From Hirsutella rhossiliensis (Eukaryota > Ascomycota > Sordariomycetes > Hypocreales > Ophiocordycipitaceae), in assembly GCF_020360975.1 (NCBI RefSeq), contig NW_025408684.1:310001-374000 (forward strand): a DNA stretch of 64,000 nt. The letters are read 5' to 3'. Positions 13,550-23,945 of the stretch are shown here, in pieces. Below the pieces are notes generated by a model. That model was given only the letters and a program-made list of their open reading frames with translations, ran no database searches and was not told the DNA's origin. Position numbers and translations under genes: made by a program. Position 1 is the stretch's first letter. Each line of letters begins with the position of its first letter.

Positions 13550-14050
13550 TTATATAAAGTACGTCTTATTCTAAGGAAGCTTAGTGCTCTTATTCTTAAC
13601 TTTAAGTCTAAGTTCCGCTCTCTTTATTATTTAAGGTCGCCGAATTTTAATATATATAACGAGATTACTATTAAAGAGGTTATCGAGGCCGGTATTATAT
13701 TTACTATAACTACGGTCTTTATAAGGCCTTACCTATACTAGATAATTAAGGTTAAGCTATAAGAAGCTTCGCGTAAGCGAAGTTAGGTATTAATTCCTAT
13801 AGTATATTTCTTCTTAGGTAGCGGTTTACTATTCGCCGCTTTATTTAGTAGTATAAGAAATATACTCTTACTAAGCGTCCTTACCTACCCCTTCTTTATA
13901 GCTTAGAAAGGGGTTACTATATTATATATCGATATTATTAAGGTACTCCCTATTTAGGTCCGTTTAATTACCTCCCCGATATACTTATAATTTATAGCTT
14001 ATTTAAGTCGTTAATCCCTTAATTTACGCTTATTTTTCTTACGCCGTTAA
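13550..14050 (+). pseudogene. Polytopic membrane protein relic
   Basis: A plus-strand frame of about 165 codons with few stops, all Gln/Trp type. Its product would begin with a basic Leu-rich segment, then about four hydrophobic stretches: one around 13690-13740, one starting with LIPIVYFFLGSGLLFAAL near 13795-13850, one near 13865-13910 and one near 13935-13990. Arg/Lys-rich loops separate them. The hydrophobic pattern suggests several membrane spans. RIP turns Ala/Thr codons into Val/Ile, which inflates hydrophobicity, so the number of spans is uncertain. Family unknown, both ends unresolved. Confidence 0.4.
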
Positions 14051-16639
14051 GTTTAGTCCCTTTATTAAGGCGAGAATTATTATTTATAGACTAGTATTAG
14101 CCTTTTACCTACTATTTATTAAGGCGGCCGTCTAGTAATTTAAACGATCTAGTATTAAATACTAGTGCGCTACTCTAATAGTATCTTACTTAACTATCGT
14201 TATTATAGTTATAGCGATATAGAGGAAGATATAGTATTTCCGTCGTTTTAGCCGGCACTCTAACTAGTATTAGCTAGAGTAGCTAACGTTAAACTAAGGT
14301 ATACTATAGCTTAAAGTAGTAAGCGGATTAATATTCCTAGTATTATCTATACTACTAGTATATTCTATAACTAGTTAGGTAAGATATTAGTTTAGAGGTT
14401 AGTATAGACTTTATCTAGCGATTTTATTTATACTAGTAGTACCTCTAAATAGTATAATAAGAGAGCGCTAGAGAAAATAAGTAGAAAGAGAAATAGAGAT
14501 ATAACTATCTATAGTAATAAAATCCGGCACTAAACGGTCGATAGAGCACCTAGTATAATTCTAAGGGCACTTAATTAAGCGACGGTGATTTATATTACTA
14601 TTAGCCCTCTACCTATAGCTGCTTCCTTTAATTTAAGCGTCCTAAGTTTAAGCTATACGCTTATACTATATTAGTCGATATAAACGCTTTAAGTAATCCT
14701 TCTATAGTTAAAAGCGGGATATAAAGGTGCCTTCTAAAGTATTAAAGGAAGCTACGCTTTCTATATAAATTATCTCGTATATATAATCTTTAGTTTAGCT
14801 AATAAAATATACTCCTTAAATAAATATCTATAAGTTTATATATCCTTTTACTCGTTGTTTAAAAGCTATATATAAAATAAGTACTACCTTAAAGAAAGGC
14901 TCGCTTAAGATAACTAGCTCGCTTAGCTCCGAACTCTATATTATTAAAGGTATTTAGGTATTTAGACGTGCCCTACCTATATATATAAACGAAGTATTAA
15001 TTTTATCTAAAAATAAAGGGGACGATAAGTTTACTCTTAACGACTATATTTCTAATAATAGTAGCGATCGGATTATAGATTCGTAGCTATTCTAGCGTTC
15101 TATACCCCGTCCTAAGATAAGGCAGCGATAATCTCTTATTATACTTATACTAAAGAGTAAAAGAGAGTAATAGGTAACCTTAGATAAGCGTAGTAGCGAG
15201 GGGCCTCGATCTAACGTTTAAGATACTCTAGCTATATATAACTATAGGAAAGCTATAGTACCTCTATTATTATAAACGACTTATTATAGTATACTTATAA
15301 CTAAGTTAACTAACTCTCTTTAATTTAAACTTATATAGGAAAGGTAGTAAGGGATATTTATAACTAATACTATATTTAATTATTAGTATATATTATAAGA
15401 TATACTAAACTTAAGGTAATTTCTAAAGAAGTTTTATATAAAGGTAAGCGAAGATATTAATACTAGCTTATAGAATAGATATTTACTAAAGGAGGCATCT
15501 AAGGACTAATACTATTTTAGGGGTTAGTAAAGACTTATAATTAAAACTTAATACGTTTATTTAGTTTATAAGACTTATAAGGCCCCTCGCTTACTCCTTT
15601 AAGACCTATAAGCTTATTACTATCTATACCCTTACCTAAGGATTTACTATCTTCGCTTAGGCGTTTAAAACTCTATATTTATCCTCCTAGAGACTCTATT
15701 ATAGACCTTCTCCTTAACTAGGATATCTCTAGCTTCTATATCTACGCGCCGATTATATCGGCTAATTCTCTAAATCTATTAGCAGCTATATTCTAAATAG
15801 GCGCTAAGGTAAAGAGTAACTAAGTAGACCGCCTCTTTTATATTATATAGACTAGCCTATAGCTCTCTTATAGTAGAGTTAGGGGTTTAGTATAATATAG
15901 GATTCTACCTATTAATTTCTCTTTACTCGTCTTAGCCCTAAGTAGTAATATATATATATATATATAGAAGGTCGGGAGGTAGCGAAGCTTATATAATATA
16001 AAGCCTTATAATAAAGGGATAGCTACCTACGTTAGTATCTACTTTAAAAGAAAAAGGTAGCTTTTATAAGACCTATATCCGCGGTTACTAAGGTATAGAT
16101 GTTTTATAATACTAATTAAATATAATAGTTATAAAATATCGGTAAATAGGTAGGGGCTTTAAAGCGAGCGGCTCCTAAGACTCGGTCTAGCTAACTAACC
16201 GACTTATTACGTTTACTTAAGGGCGAGTATCCTATTTCCTACTAATATAGGGTAAATATAACCCGTAAAATATAAATCTAACTATCTTTTATTTAAGCCC
16301 TTAGAAAGACTATAAGGGCTATACTATAACTAGTACGCGGCTAGGTAAAGAAGGTATAAAGCTACTATAGCTATCTTACTTATTCTTTCCTTAAATACTT
16401 CCCTTACTAGTAATCTAATAAGTTTTTTCTATTTCCTTATTTTCCCTTTTACTAACCCTTATTCTTTCCTAATACTTAGTATTAGACTAATACTTTACTT
16501 ATAAGACTATTTACTTAATTTTAATTTTAATTTTACTTTCTTCTTTTACTAGCTAAGAAGAGTCTATATATAAGCCTATAATTTAAATATTAGCCCCTAT
16601 AGTAAGTAATATAAACCTAGGTAATATTATTAATAGGAA
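14051..16639. other. Unassigned RIP-mutated DNA with a dispersed repeat
   Basis: Mostly unassignable. The stretch 15718-15866 is clearly similar, in the same orientation, to 31386-31547, next to the LINE remnant, so a transposon fragment is likely. A (TA)n run lies at about 15944-15966. An AT-rich, pyrimidine-rich stretch precedes the bZIP relic and may be its former 5' untranslated region. Confidence 0.35.
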
Positions 16640-17327
16640 TAGCCTTTTTTAATATAAGACTTTATCTCTCTTTCTCTACTTTAGTAAAAGAATAGCTTAG
16701 TCTAAATTTAAGATAATTAAAGGAGATCGCGTGCCTAATAAAGAGAGTATATCTAGAAGCTCGAATAGCGACTTAAAGTATACGAGCTCTAGGGTATCGA
16801 GGCTTTAACTAAGATCTAGATAGCTATAAGGAGAGTAGCTAAGGAGAATAAGTAGCTATAAGAGCTTCTTAATAGGTATAGCTTTAGTAACGGCTATATT
16901 ACCTATTTCTTATAGTTAGGTACTTTCGTGCTACTTAATACTAACTAAGGCTATCCTTTTCGCGCCGGCGACCTTAGGGCCGCCGTTTAGTTATTAAAAT
17001 AGCTCTTAGTACTATATTATTATAGCTTACGACGTCCTCTTATAGCTATTAATATTATATAGGCATAGCTACTATAGTTATAGGCTTAGGGGTTTAATTT
17101 AAATACCTACTAATAACCTTATTTAGTCGTATAAGTACTATATAATAAGGTAGTATTTATTATAAGTATTTATCTCTATTAATACTAGATAGTCCTAGCT
17201 AACCTATAGCTATAATATAGGCTATATTTATAGGCAACCGTTTAGTAATATACTTATAATACTCTTTACTAATATATATATATTTAGACTTAATAATATT
17301 ATTTTACGGTGCTTTAAGAAGTACTTT
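16640..17327 (+). pseudogene. bZIP transcription factor relic, first part
   Basis: The frame encodes a fungal-type basic leucine zipper. At 16712-16760 the basic region reads D-N-(Q)-R-R-S-R-A-(R)-(R)-R-E-Y-I, where bracketed residues are now TAA stops. It is followed by a coiled coil to about 16880 with the blocks YEL(Q)GIEA and RRVAKENK. This matches the common fungal bZIP layout in which a short zipper is followed by 'A.RRV..EN..LR.LL' and a variable tail. bZIP proteins bind DNA as dimers in the nucleus. No ATG is left. The frame stays free of TGA and holds only Gln/Trp/Arg-type stops to 17327, where Copia-3 interrupts it. Domain identity is strong; the downstream tail is inferred from frame continuity. 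Confidence 0.75.
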
Positions 17328-17803
17328 TCTCGCGTAGAGAGATACGAGAAGTATATAAAAATGCACGAAGGTGAAATTAGAAGTAAGAGGTCGGACAGGC
17401 AAGGCAGAGGGATTTGATTCTTACGGGGGCAGCAATAAAGGTAGGGGAGTGATTATTATATTACCTTGATTTTTCTTCTTTCCTCTATCCAACGCCCTTC
17501 TTTATACCCGTCTAGCATCTTAATTAATATAGAAGATCCTACTTAAAGAAGCCACTAATATCCGTTTAACTACCGAGCTTTTTGCCGGTTTTTCCCCTCT
17601 TTTCTAGCCGTTGCCGGCATATCCGTCTTATCTCTCGCTACCTCTATAGGAAGCCATCGCTACTTCTACTTCCCCTCTTGCCCCTACCCTCCTTTCTGCA
17701 CCTCCTTTCAGCTCCTTCCTTAAAACCTGTTTTTCAGCTTCCTAGGTCCCTCGTGCTAAGGGATATCTCCGAGAACTGCGAAATCAGGCCACGCTTCGCG
17801 ACA
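17328..17803 (-). repeat. Copia-3 3' LTR
   Basis: 476 bp; on the minus strand it begins TGTCGCGAAGCG and ends CTACGCGAGA. Near identical to 23194-23669 apart from transitions. CACCCCCTTA just to its right (17804-17813) is the minus-strand polypurine tract TAAGGGGGTG. Confidence 0.95.
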
Positions 17804-18076
17804 CACCCCCTTAGCTATAGCCTGCCCTTATAGAAAGGGTAAAGCTAAATACCTAGGCCGGTAAGCGTATAGAGGAGGTCTTAGTCTATACTTATCCCCA
17901 CTCGAGAAATCCGGGTTTTAGCCCCGGCTCTTTTAGACCTACTTTTAAAAGGGGCCTTAAGGAGGAAATTAAGTCCTGCAAGAAAGGGGGGCTTCTCTAA
18001 GGACAAGTCCCTAAAAAGGGGGCCTTTAAGAAGAACAAGTCCTAATCAAGCTAGGGGCCCTCCTCTAGGACAAGTC

Positions 18077-21000
18077 CTAATTCCTCTCTTTGGCTATAGA
18101 CGTCTCCTTCCTCCTGCGTGCTATTAGCTCCTCTCGTAGACTCTTAAGGCGGGCTTCTAAGGATAGCTTCTCTCGAACGTCTTCTAGCCTAATTTGCTAT
18201 AAAAAGATAGCTAGCTTCTGCTTCGGCAGGGGCTTCGTAAGACCGTTGGCTTTTATTGATGCCGTTAGAACCTAACGGACGGAAATAAGTCCCCTTTAGA
18301 CCTCTTAGCGTAACTAATGCTAGTGGATATCGATATGCCGTAGCCGGGTCGACAGCTTGCTATTTTCCTCCGTAAGAATTCGTATAGTCTGCGTATTATC
18401 GCATTCTATAGCTAACGGGGACGGAATTTGCAGTCGTAACGATATTAGTAGCCGGCTAAGGAAAATCGCTTCTTTTAACGCTTCTAAAAGAGCTAGTAGC
18501 TCTGCCTCCGTACTAGAAGTCGTAACGGTAGCCTGCTTCGAAGCTCTCTAAGCAATAGTTCCTCTAAAAAGGGATATAATATACCCCTATAAGCTCTTTC
18601 TATCTAAGGAATTATCCGCAAAGGACGAATCGCTCGAATAAAGGAAGATTTCGGCAGCTTATTTCCTTCCCTGCCCTCCTAGGCGCAGACCATATGATCT
18701 CGTTAAATAGAGATAAAGGATAGCTCTGTCTGCTGCTTCTTAATGCCTAGGGCTAGGATTCTAGTTATGCCTAGCTAGCCGGGAGACCGTAAAAGAGATA
18801 TCCGGTCTAGTAGAAATAGCTGAAAAAAGCAGGGAGCCCACCTTCTATTAATATTAGTGTTTCTCTTGCTCCCTAGCTTAAAAGGACGGATCAGGCAAAA
18901 GCTCTTCGTCTAATATAGGCGTAGAGGGAAGCTTCTTATCGAGGGATTTAGGGAGGAATTTATAAGCGACCTTATCGATATAGGCGTCCTAGGTAAGCTA
19001 GATAGTCTGTTAGGACCTATTCCGAAGGATTCGTATCCCTAGGAACCACTTTAGCTCCCCTAGCCTTATTATCTTATACCTTTATTATAGGCCTCGTATA
19101 GCCTCCCTAGCAGCAGCTTCTTCCTCTTTCGGGTACGCCTAGATAATATCGTCGACGTAGAAGAAGACCGTGATTTTACCCTTCTATATTATACACGGTT
19201 CCTAAGGGACTTTCGTGAAGCCTAGGGCTTCGAGGGAACCTATTAAATGCTATTGCCAAAGAAGGGGTGATCTTCGTAGTCCGTATAGAGCTTTCCTAAG
19301 CCGTAGAACCTTTCCTGGCTGTTAGAAGCCTAGTGGAAGGCGTATATAGACAACTTCTTCTTCCTCGAGTAGGCAGTTAATAAAGGCGTTAACTGCATCT
19401 ATCTAATCGAGCTCGAGGTCGAATTCTGCTGCTATAGCCATAAGGGTCCGAAAAGACATCCCTGCTAGGGTAGTTGCCCTAGTAGGTAGATCCCCTTTTT
19501 CCTGCTGGTTCCCGCAAACAACTAGCCGGGCCTTACACTTTTAAAGGAAGCCGTGTTTATTAGTCTTATAGATAAAGACCCACTTATAGCTAAGGACCTG
19601 TTTTCCTCTTGCTTTTTCCTTAAGGACCTCTTCGAAAGACCCTATCTCTTCGTATAAGGCTAGGTGGTCTTTCTAGGCCTGGAAAAACTAGTCTCTAAAG
19701 GGGTGTTTTTCTAGCTGCTTCTGGTTTGCTGGTGGGTCCGGGAGGTCTCTTTTATATACCTTCCTTGCTGATAGCTGTGGCTTAAAGAGCCGGCCTGCTA
19801 TAAACGCTCCGTGGGAACCGTCTTCTATTAGCGTTAGGTAGAAGTCGGAAAAACGATCGAAATAGGGGAGAGGTTAGTCTTCTTTCGTATCGGGCCCTAT
19901 ACCTTCCTTTGCTTCTCGAAGCAGGGATAAAAAGGCAGCCGGGTAATCCTTCGAGAGAGGTGCCTTTCCCACCCCCTTAGGGGCCGAGACGGGAAGACTA
20001 ACTAAGAAAGCTGCTTCTAGATCTTCTTCTTCCGTAAGAGGAGGCGTAGGTAGGCAGGCGTATTCCAGCTCTACCGCTTTCCTATAGTCTCCTTCTTCGT
20101 CTAGATCATCTGATCTAGCAGCTTCCTCTTCTTCTTCTTCCTCGAAGTCGGCGTTATCCTCTACTACTTTAACGTCGGTTTCTTCTTCCGTTTCCTCGTC
20201 TAGGGCCTCTTCTTAAGACTGTTAGGAAGGGGGGATTTAGATCTTCTAAATTAGCTAACGTTATAAGAGTAAGAGGGGCTATTAATCCCTCTTTCCGTCG
20301 AAGAAGCTAGATTCGTTGAAAATCACATCCCTAGTCGAAATAACCTTCCGTAGAAGAGGAATCTAGATCCGGAAGATATTCGTAGAATTATAACCAACGA
20401 GGTAACTAACAAAGGCTCTCGGATTAAGCTTTCTTTTCTTCTTCCTTTTTAGCTATACATCGGCAGTTATTGCGTATGCCTTATAGCCGTAGGCACGAAG
20501 GTAGGCTAGCGAGGCCCTCTTCTTCGTAAAGAGCTCGAGGGGGGATTTCCAGTCTGTTCCTTGGTTTAGTCCCCTAGGGTCCTTTGGGTCCCTTAGGGTC
20601 CGGTTTCGTAGGTAATAGGCGGTCTCAACGACTTCCCTCCAAAGGTCGTGTGGAAGCCTTGCAGCAAGTCTTATCGTACGGGCCCTTTCTATCATAGCAC
20701 CCCCTAATCTTTCTGCCCCTCCGTTCTGGGCCTGGGTATTCGGTGCTAACGGGAGGGGTAAAATGCCCCTTTTTCGAAGCTAATTTAAGATATCCTTCGT
20801 AAATAGCTCTCCGTTAGACCGTATCTTCTTTACCTCGTAGCCAAAGTAGGATTTTATCTAGTTAACGAAGTCCCGGAGGGCAGACTAGTTATGCTTACTT
20901 AGGTAGGTCCGTAAGAAATAGGGGAAAACCATCCCTAAAAAAGCGTCTATAAAAACATTACCCTAACGAAGCTTTCCTAATCCCTAGAGACGTCGGTCTA

Positions 21001-21650
21001 GTCGACCTAAATTTCCTTACACGGCTGGTCCGGCCGTAAAGGCGTTCGTCTAGAAATTCGTCTCCTAGTCTTTCCTTGGCCGCAGTGTTCGCATTCGACG
21101 GTCTTTAGGCCCCTTATTCGTACGCCTTGTTATTGGCCTAGCTTATGCAAAGCTAGGGGGCCCGGGTAACTAAGTCGTGCGTGCCAAAGAATGCTGTCTC
21201 CTTAGGCTGCTAGAAGAGGGTCCTTTATGGTAGACCTATTCCTCCTAGTAGGGAAAGCTGACTTCTCGAGAGGTTCCTTCCTAGGGATAGGTCGGAATTC
21301 GAGAACAAATTAACCGAATTTTTCCTCGATAAGCCCGATGGTCTGATTCTTCTAGACTAGCCTCGTAGGCTTAGACGTCGTATCCTAGAAGATTCCTTCC
21401 TCTCGAAGAAGGCGGAAGGAAATCAGGCTCGTTAAAAATCGAGGGCAAAAAGCTACCCTTTTTCTTCGAAGAATTCGTATAGATCCGTTAGGTAATTTTA
21501 TCGTGAAATTCACCCTTCCGTACCCCTCTATCCATACGGTTGATTCCCCGGCAATAAGGTATTCCCTCCGTGCCTTCTTAAAGGACCGGAATCGTGAGAG
21601 TATATTGCAGATGTCGAGGGAAGCACTAGAGTCAAGGATAGCTGATTTTC
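18077..21650 (-). pseudogene. Copia-3 pol: protease, integrase, RT, RNase H
   Basis: Domains run right to left in copia order. The protease site at about 21600-21645 reads D-S-S-A (Gly to Ser). The pre-integrase block 'WHARL' lies at about 21190. Integrase follows: its second catalytic Asp region reads R-S-N-G-E-L-F at about 20800, with Asp changed to Asn, while the 'NGGAER' Glu region near 20720 is kept; the stretch 20453-20695 is a stop-free piece of integrase. RT keeps the YVDD catalytic box at 19148-19159. RNase H (about 18200-18670) keeps the 'TEAELLA' and 'ECDN' acidic motifs and the C-terminal 'KHIDI..H' like block. The frame ends at 18077. A frame change near 20950-21000 is possible. 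Stops are Gln/Trp type. Confidence 0.9.
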
Positions 21651-23090
21651 GTAGGGGATAATCGGAGGGCTCTAACGGTTGGTCTTAGCCTTGTTGATCC
21701 GTAGGGAAGATAAAGGCCGGATTTGCTATACTAACGATTTTTCCTCGAATTTACGGCTCGAATAAGGGCAGCGGCGTTAGTTGCTATTTCTTAGCAACCC
21801 GAATCTCGTCTATCTTCTTCTGCAACGAGGGGTCCTCCTTAAGAGACTGTTGTATCGTTTCTTATAGCCTCTTTAAAGGGTTGAATCCTTCGGGTCGGTT
21901 TTCCTCGAAGACCTGCTAGTATTATAATAATCGATGGCCTAGGGATTTGCATGCTAGGCAGCCGTTTCGTCGTCTAGTCTTCTGTTTCTTCGAGGAATCC
22001 TCGTCCCGATCTAGAAGGTCTGCTTAAAAACCCCCCCTTTTTACCCCTTATTGCTAATATTAACGAGGTTCGATTTCGACTAGTTCTCTGATTTTTCGAC
22101 TAACGGACTGAAAGGTCTATTAGGGGACTAGTCGGGCCGGTCTAACTAACGGGACCGGGGCCGGGCCCGGAGCAAGAGGCGGAGCCGGGGCCGGGCCTAG
22201 GGCAGCCGTTGATGACGGTGTTAATGCTCGAGGAGGAGGAGCCGAAGGAGCAACAGCCGCAGCTGCAGCAGCGGAGCCGCAGCAACAGGGGCTGCAGCAG
22301 CTGCAGGGGCAGCAGATCGAGCCGTCTAGGTCGAGTGCTGGCCACGAAGGAATAAGACTGCTTGCTGTTATACTCTAGCAGCCTCTTCGTCTAGTTCTCT
22401 GCTAGCTTCTCGAAAGATAGTCGAGTAACCGTCACTAATAGGCTTTATTAGCAGAGATATATCCCGTAGCTACTGGCTAGAAAGAGCTTCTATGAGGAAG
22501 TATTAGTTAGCTTCCTCGAGGATTTCTTCCCACTTAGCTAGCTATAAAGAAGCTAGCAGGTTCCTAGCAGAAAAGGCTCCTAGGTGTGCCGTATAGGTCT
22601 TCCTAATACGGTCAGTTATATACCCTCTCGAGGGAGCTGTCGAGGTCTCGAGCTTTAAAAGCTACTGCCTAGGAGTCTCTTCTTCTCGAAGAGTGATTAG
22701 CTTTGCGGCACTAACGGATTCCGTTATCGCCGTGCGTGCAGCAGTTAGCAACTTCGTCTCGTAAAGGTATTCCTTACGGTGACTCTCGTAGTCACCTAAG
22801 GCAGCAGAAAAAGCTCTCTGTTATGCAGAGGTTAGCTCGGAGAAGAAGGAAGCTCCCTCTGCAAATTCCGTTGCCCTAGGACGAAGAGGGGGCTCGAGAG
22901 GGTCCTGCTTGTCAGAGAAGACCAAATTGTGGATGGTTCTGTCTATACGAGCCCATAGCTCCTTTACCTACTTATCCCAATCTTAGGGCTCTGCAAGAAT
23001 CGTCCTATGGACCGTAGGGACGGCAGAGGAGTCGGTTTTCGTTATCGTTGTAGAAGAGGGGGGGGGCAGAAAAGTCGGGTATAAATCGGC
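21650..23090 (-). pseudogene. Copia-3 gag
   Basis: A long minus-strand frame with only a handful of TAG/TAA stops, each fitting a Gln or Trp codon, encodes a Glu/Arg/Leu-rich helical capsid-like protein. It is followed by an Ala/Pro/Gly-rich low-complexity stretch (about 22140-22340) and a CCHC zinc knuckle at about 21915-21965 that reads C-L-A-C-K-S-L-G-H with the last Cys changed to Tyr. The start ATG is not visible, presumably mutated. Gag packages element RNA in cytoplasmic virus-like particles. It reads into protease and pol without an evident gap. Confidence 0.8.
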
Positions 23091-23180
23091 TTTTCTAATA
23101 AGAGGGGTAAAATAAAGCCACGAGGGATGCAAGAAAGGTGCCTTTTGCAGCAGCCGGAAGGTATAGGAATACTATTCCTC

Positions 23181-23193
23181 CCGGGCTTATAAC
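23181..23193 (-). other. Copia-3 primer binding site
   Basis: Minus-strand GTTATAAGCCCGG directly follows the 5' LTR end. Eleven bases fit the complement of the initiator-Met tRNA anticodon arm allowing one G-to-A change, as in Copia-1. Confidence 0.6.
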
Positions 23194-23669
23194 TCTCGCG
23201 TAGAGAGATACGAGAAGTGCATGAAAATGCACGAAGGTGAAATTAGAAGTAAGAGGTTAGATAGGCAGGGCAGAGGGATTTGATTCTTACGGGGGCAGCA
23301 ATAAAGGTAGGGGAGTGATTGTTGTATTGCCTTGATTTTTCTTCTTTCCTCTATCCAACGCCCTTCTTTATACCCGTCTAGCATCTTAATTAACATAGAA
23401 GATCCTACTTAAAGAAGCTACTAATGTCCTTTCGACTACCGAGCTTTTTGCCGGTTTTTCCCCTCTTTTCTAGCCGTTGCCGGCATATCCGTCTTATCTC
23501 TCGCTACCTCTATAGGAAGCTATCGCTACTTCTGCTTCCCCTCTTGCCCCTACCCTCCTTTCTGCACCTCCTTTTAGCTCCTTCCTTAAAACCTGTTTTT
23601 TAGCTTCCTAGGTCCCTCGTGCTAAGGGATATCTCCGAGAACTGCGAAATCAGGCCACGCTTCGCGACA
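23194..23669 (-). repeat. Copia-3 5' LTR
   Basis: 476-bp direct repeat of 17328-17803, less RIP-mutated than that copy (it retains GTGCATG where the left LTR has GTATATA). It should hold the element promoter; no TATA box can be singled out in such AT-rich DNA. Confidence 0.95.
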
Positions 23670-23674
23670 ACTTT

Positions 23675-23945
23675 TAGCGGTTAATTCCTATACCTTATCT
23701 AGTAGTAATAGTAAAAATATATATATTAATACTAGGAATTGCCTATAAATATAAATATTCCTTTTAAAGCTATTACTTATTCTATAACTATATTTTATTA
23801 AAGCCTAGAGATTAAGGTAGTAGTTATTAGCTCTATAAGTATATAGTTAATTAATAACTATAAATCCGCTATCTTAGTAAACGTTAGCTAAGTATATATA
23901 AGCGAGTATAATATAGTAAGGCATTTAAGCGTATAGAGCTTAGAT
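23675..23945 (+). pseudogene. bZIP transcription factor relic, second part
   Basis: When Copia-3 and one ACTTT copy are removed, the bZIP frame ending at 17327 continues here without a shift for about 90 codons. All stops are TAA/TAG of Gln/Arg/Trp type. The product has a Ser/Asn-rich segment followed by a Leu-rich stretch, which resembles the C-terminal half of fungal bZIP proteins of this layout, but I cannot prove homology by eye. The end near 23945 is a guess; the frame can be read further. Confidence 0.4.

Larger units (their letters stand above)
17328..23669 (-). mobile_element. Copia-3, full-length young Ty1/copia retrotransposon
   Basis: A 6342-bp element on the minus strand with two 476-bp LTRs, a primer site next to the right LTR, a polypurine tract next to the left LTR, and an exact 5-bp target duplication ACTTT (17323-17327 and 23670-23674). 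Unlike its surroundings it keeps CpA and TpG, so RIP was mild. Even so, gag and pol hold several TAG/TAA stops at Gln or Trp positions, so the copy is not functional. LTR differences are nearly all C/T or G/A transitions. It inserted in the bZIP relic after most flanking RIP had occurred, or arrived shortly before RIP stopped acting here. Confidence 0.95.

Noticed and set aside
17582..17833. Plus-strand open frame of 83 codons
   Set aside because: Lies in and just beyond the Copia-3 3' LTR, antisense to the element, with no coding features; similar text exists in the other LTR.
18090..18551. Plus-strand open frames at 18090-18275 and 18357-18551
   Set aside because: Antisense to the RNase H region of Copia-3, whose minus-strand motifs are clear.
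22142..22345. Minus-strand open frame of 67 codons inside Copia-3
   Set aside because: Cys/Gly/Ser-rich low-complexity product in a different frame from the gag homology; a shadow of gag.
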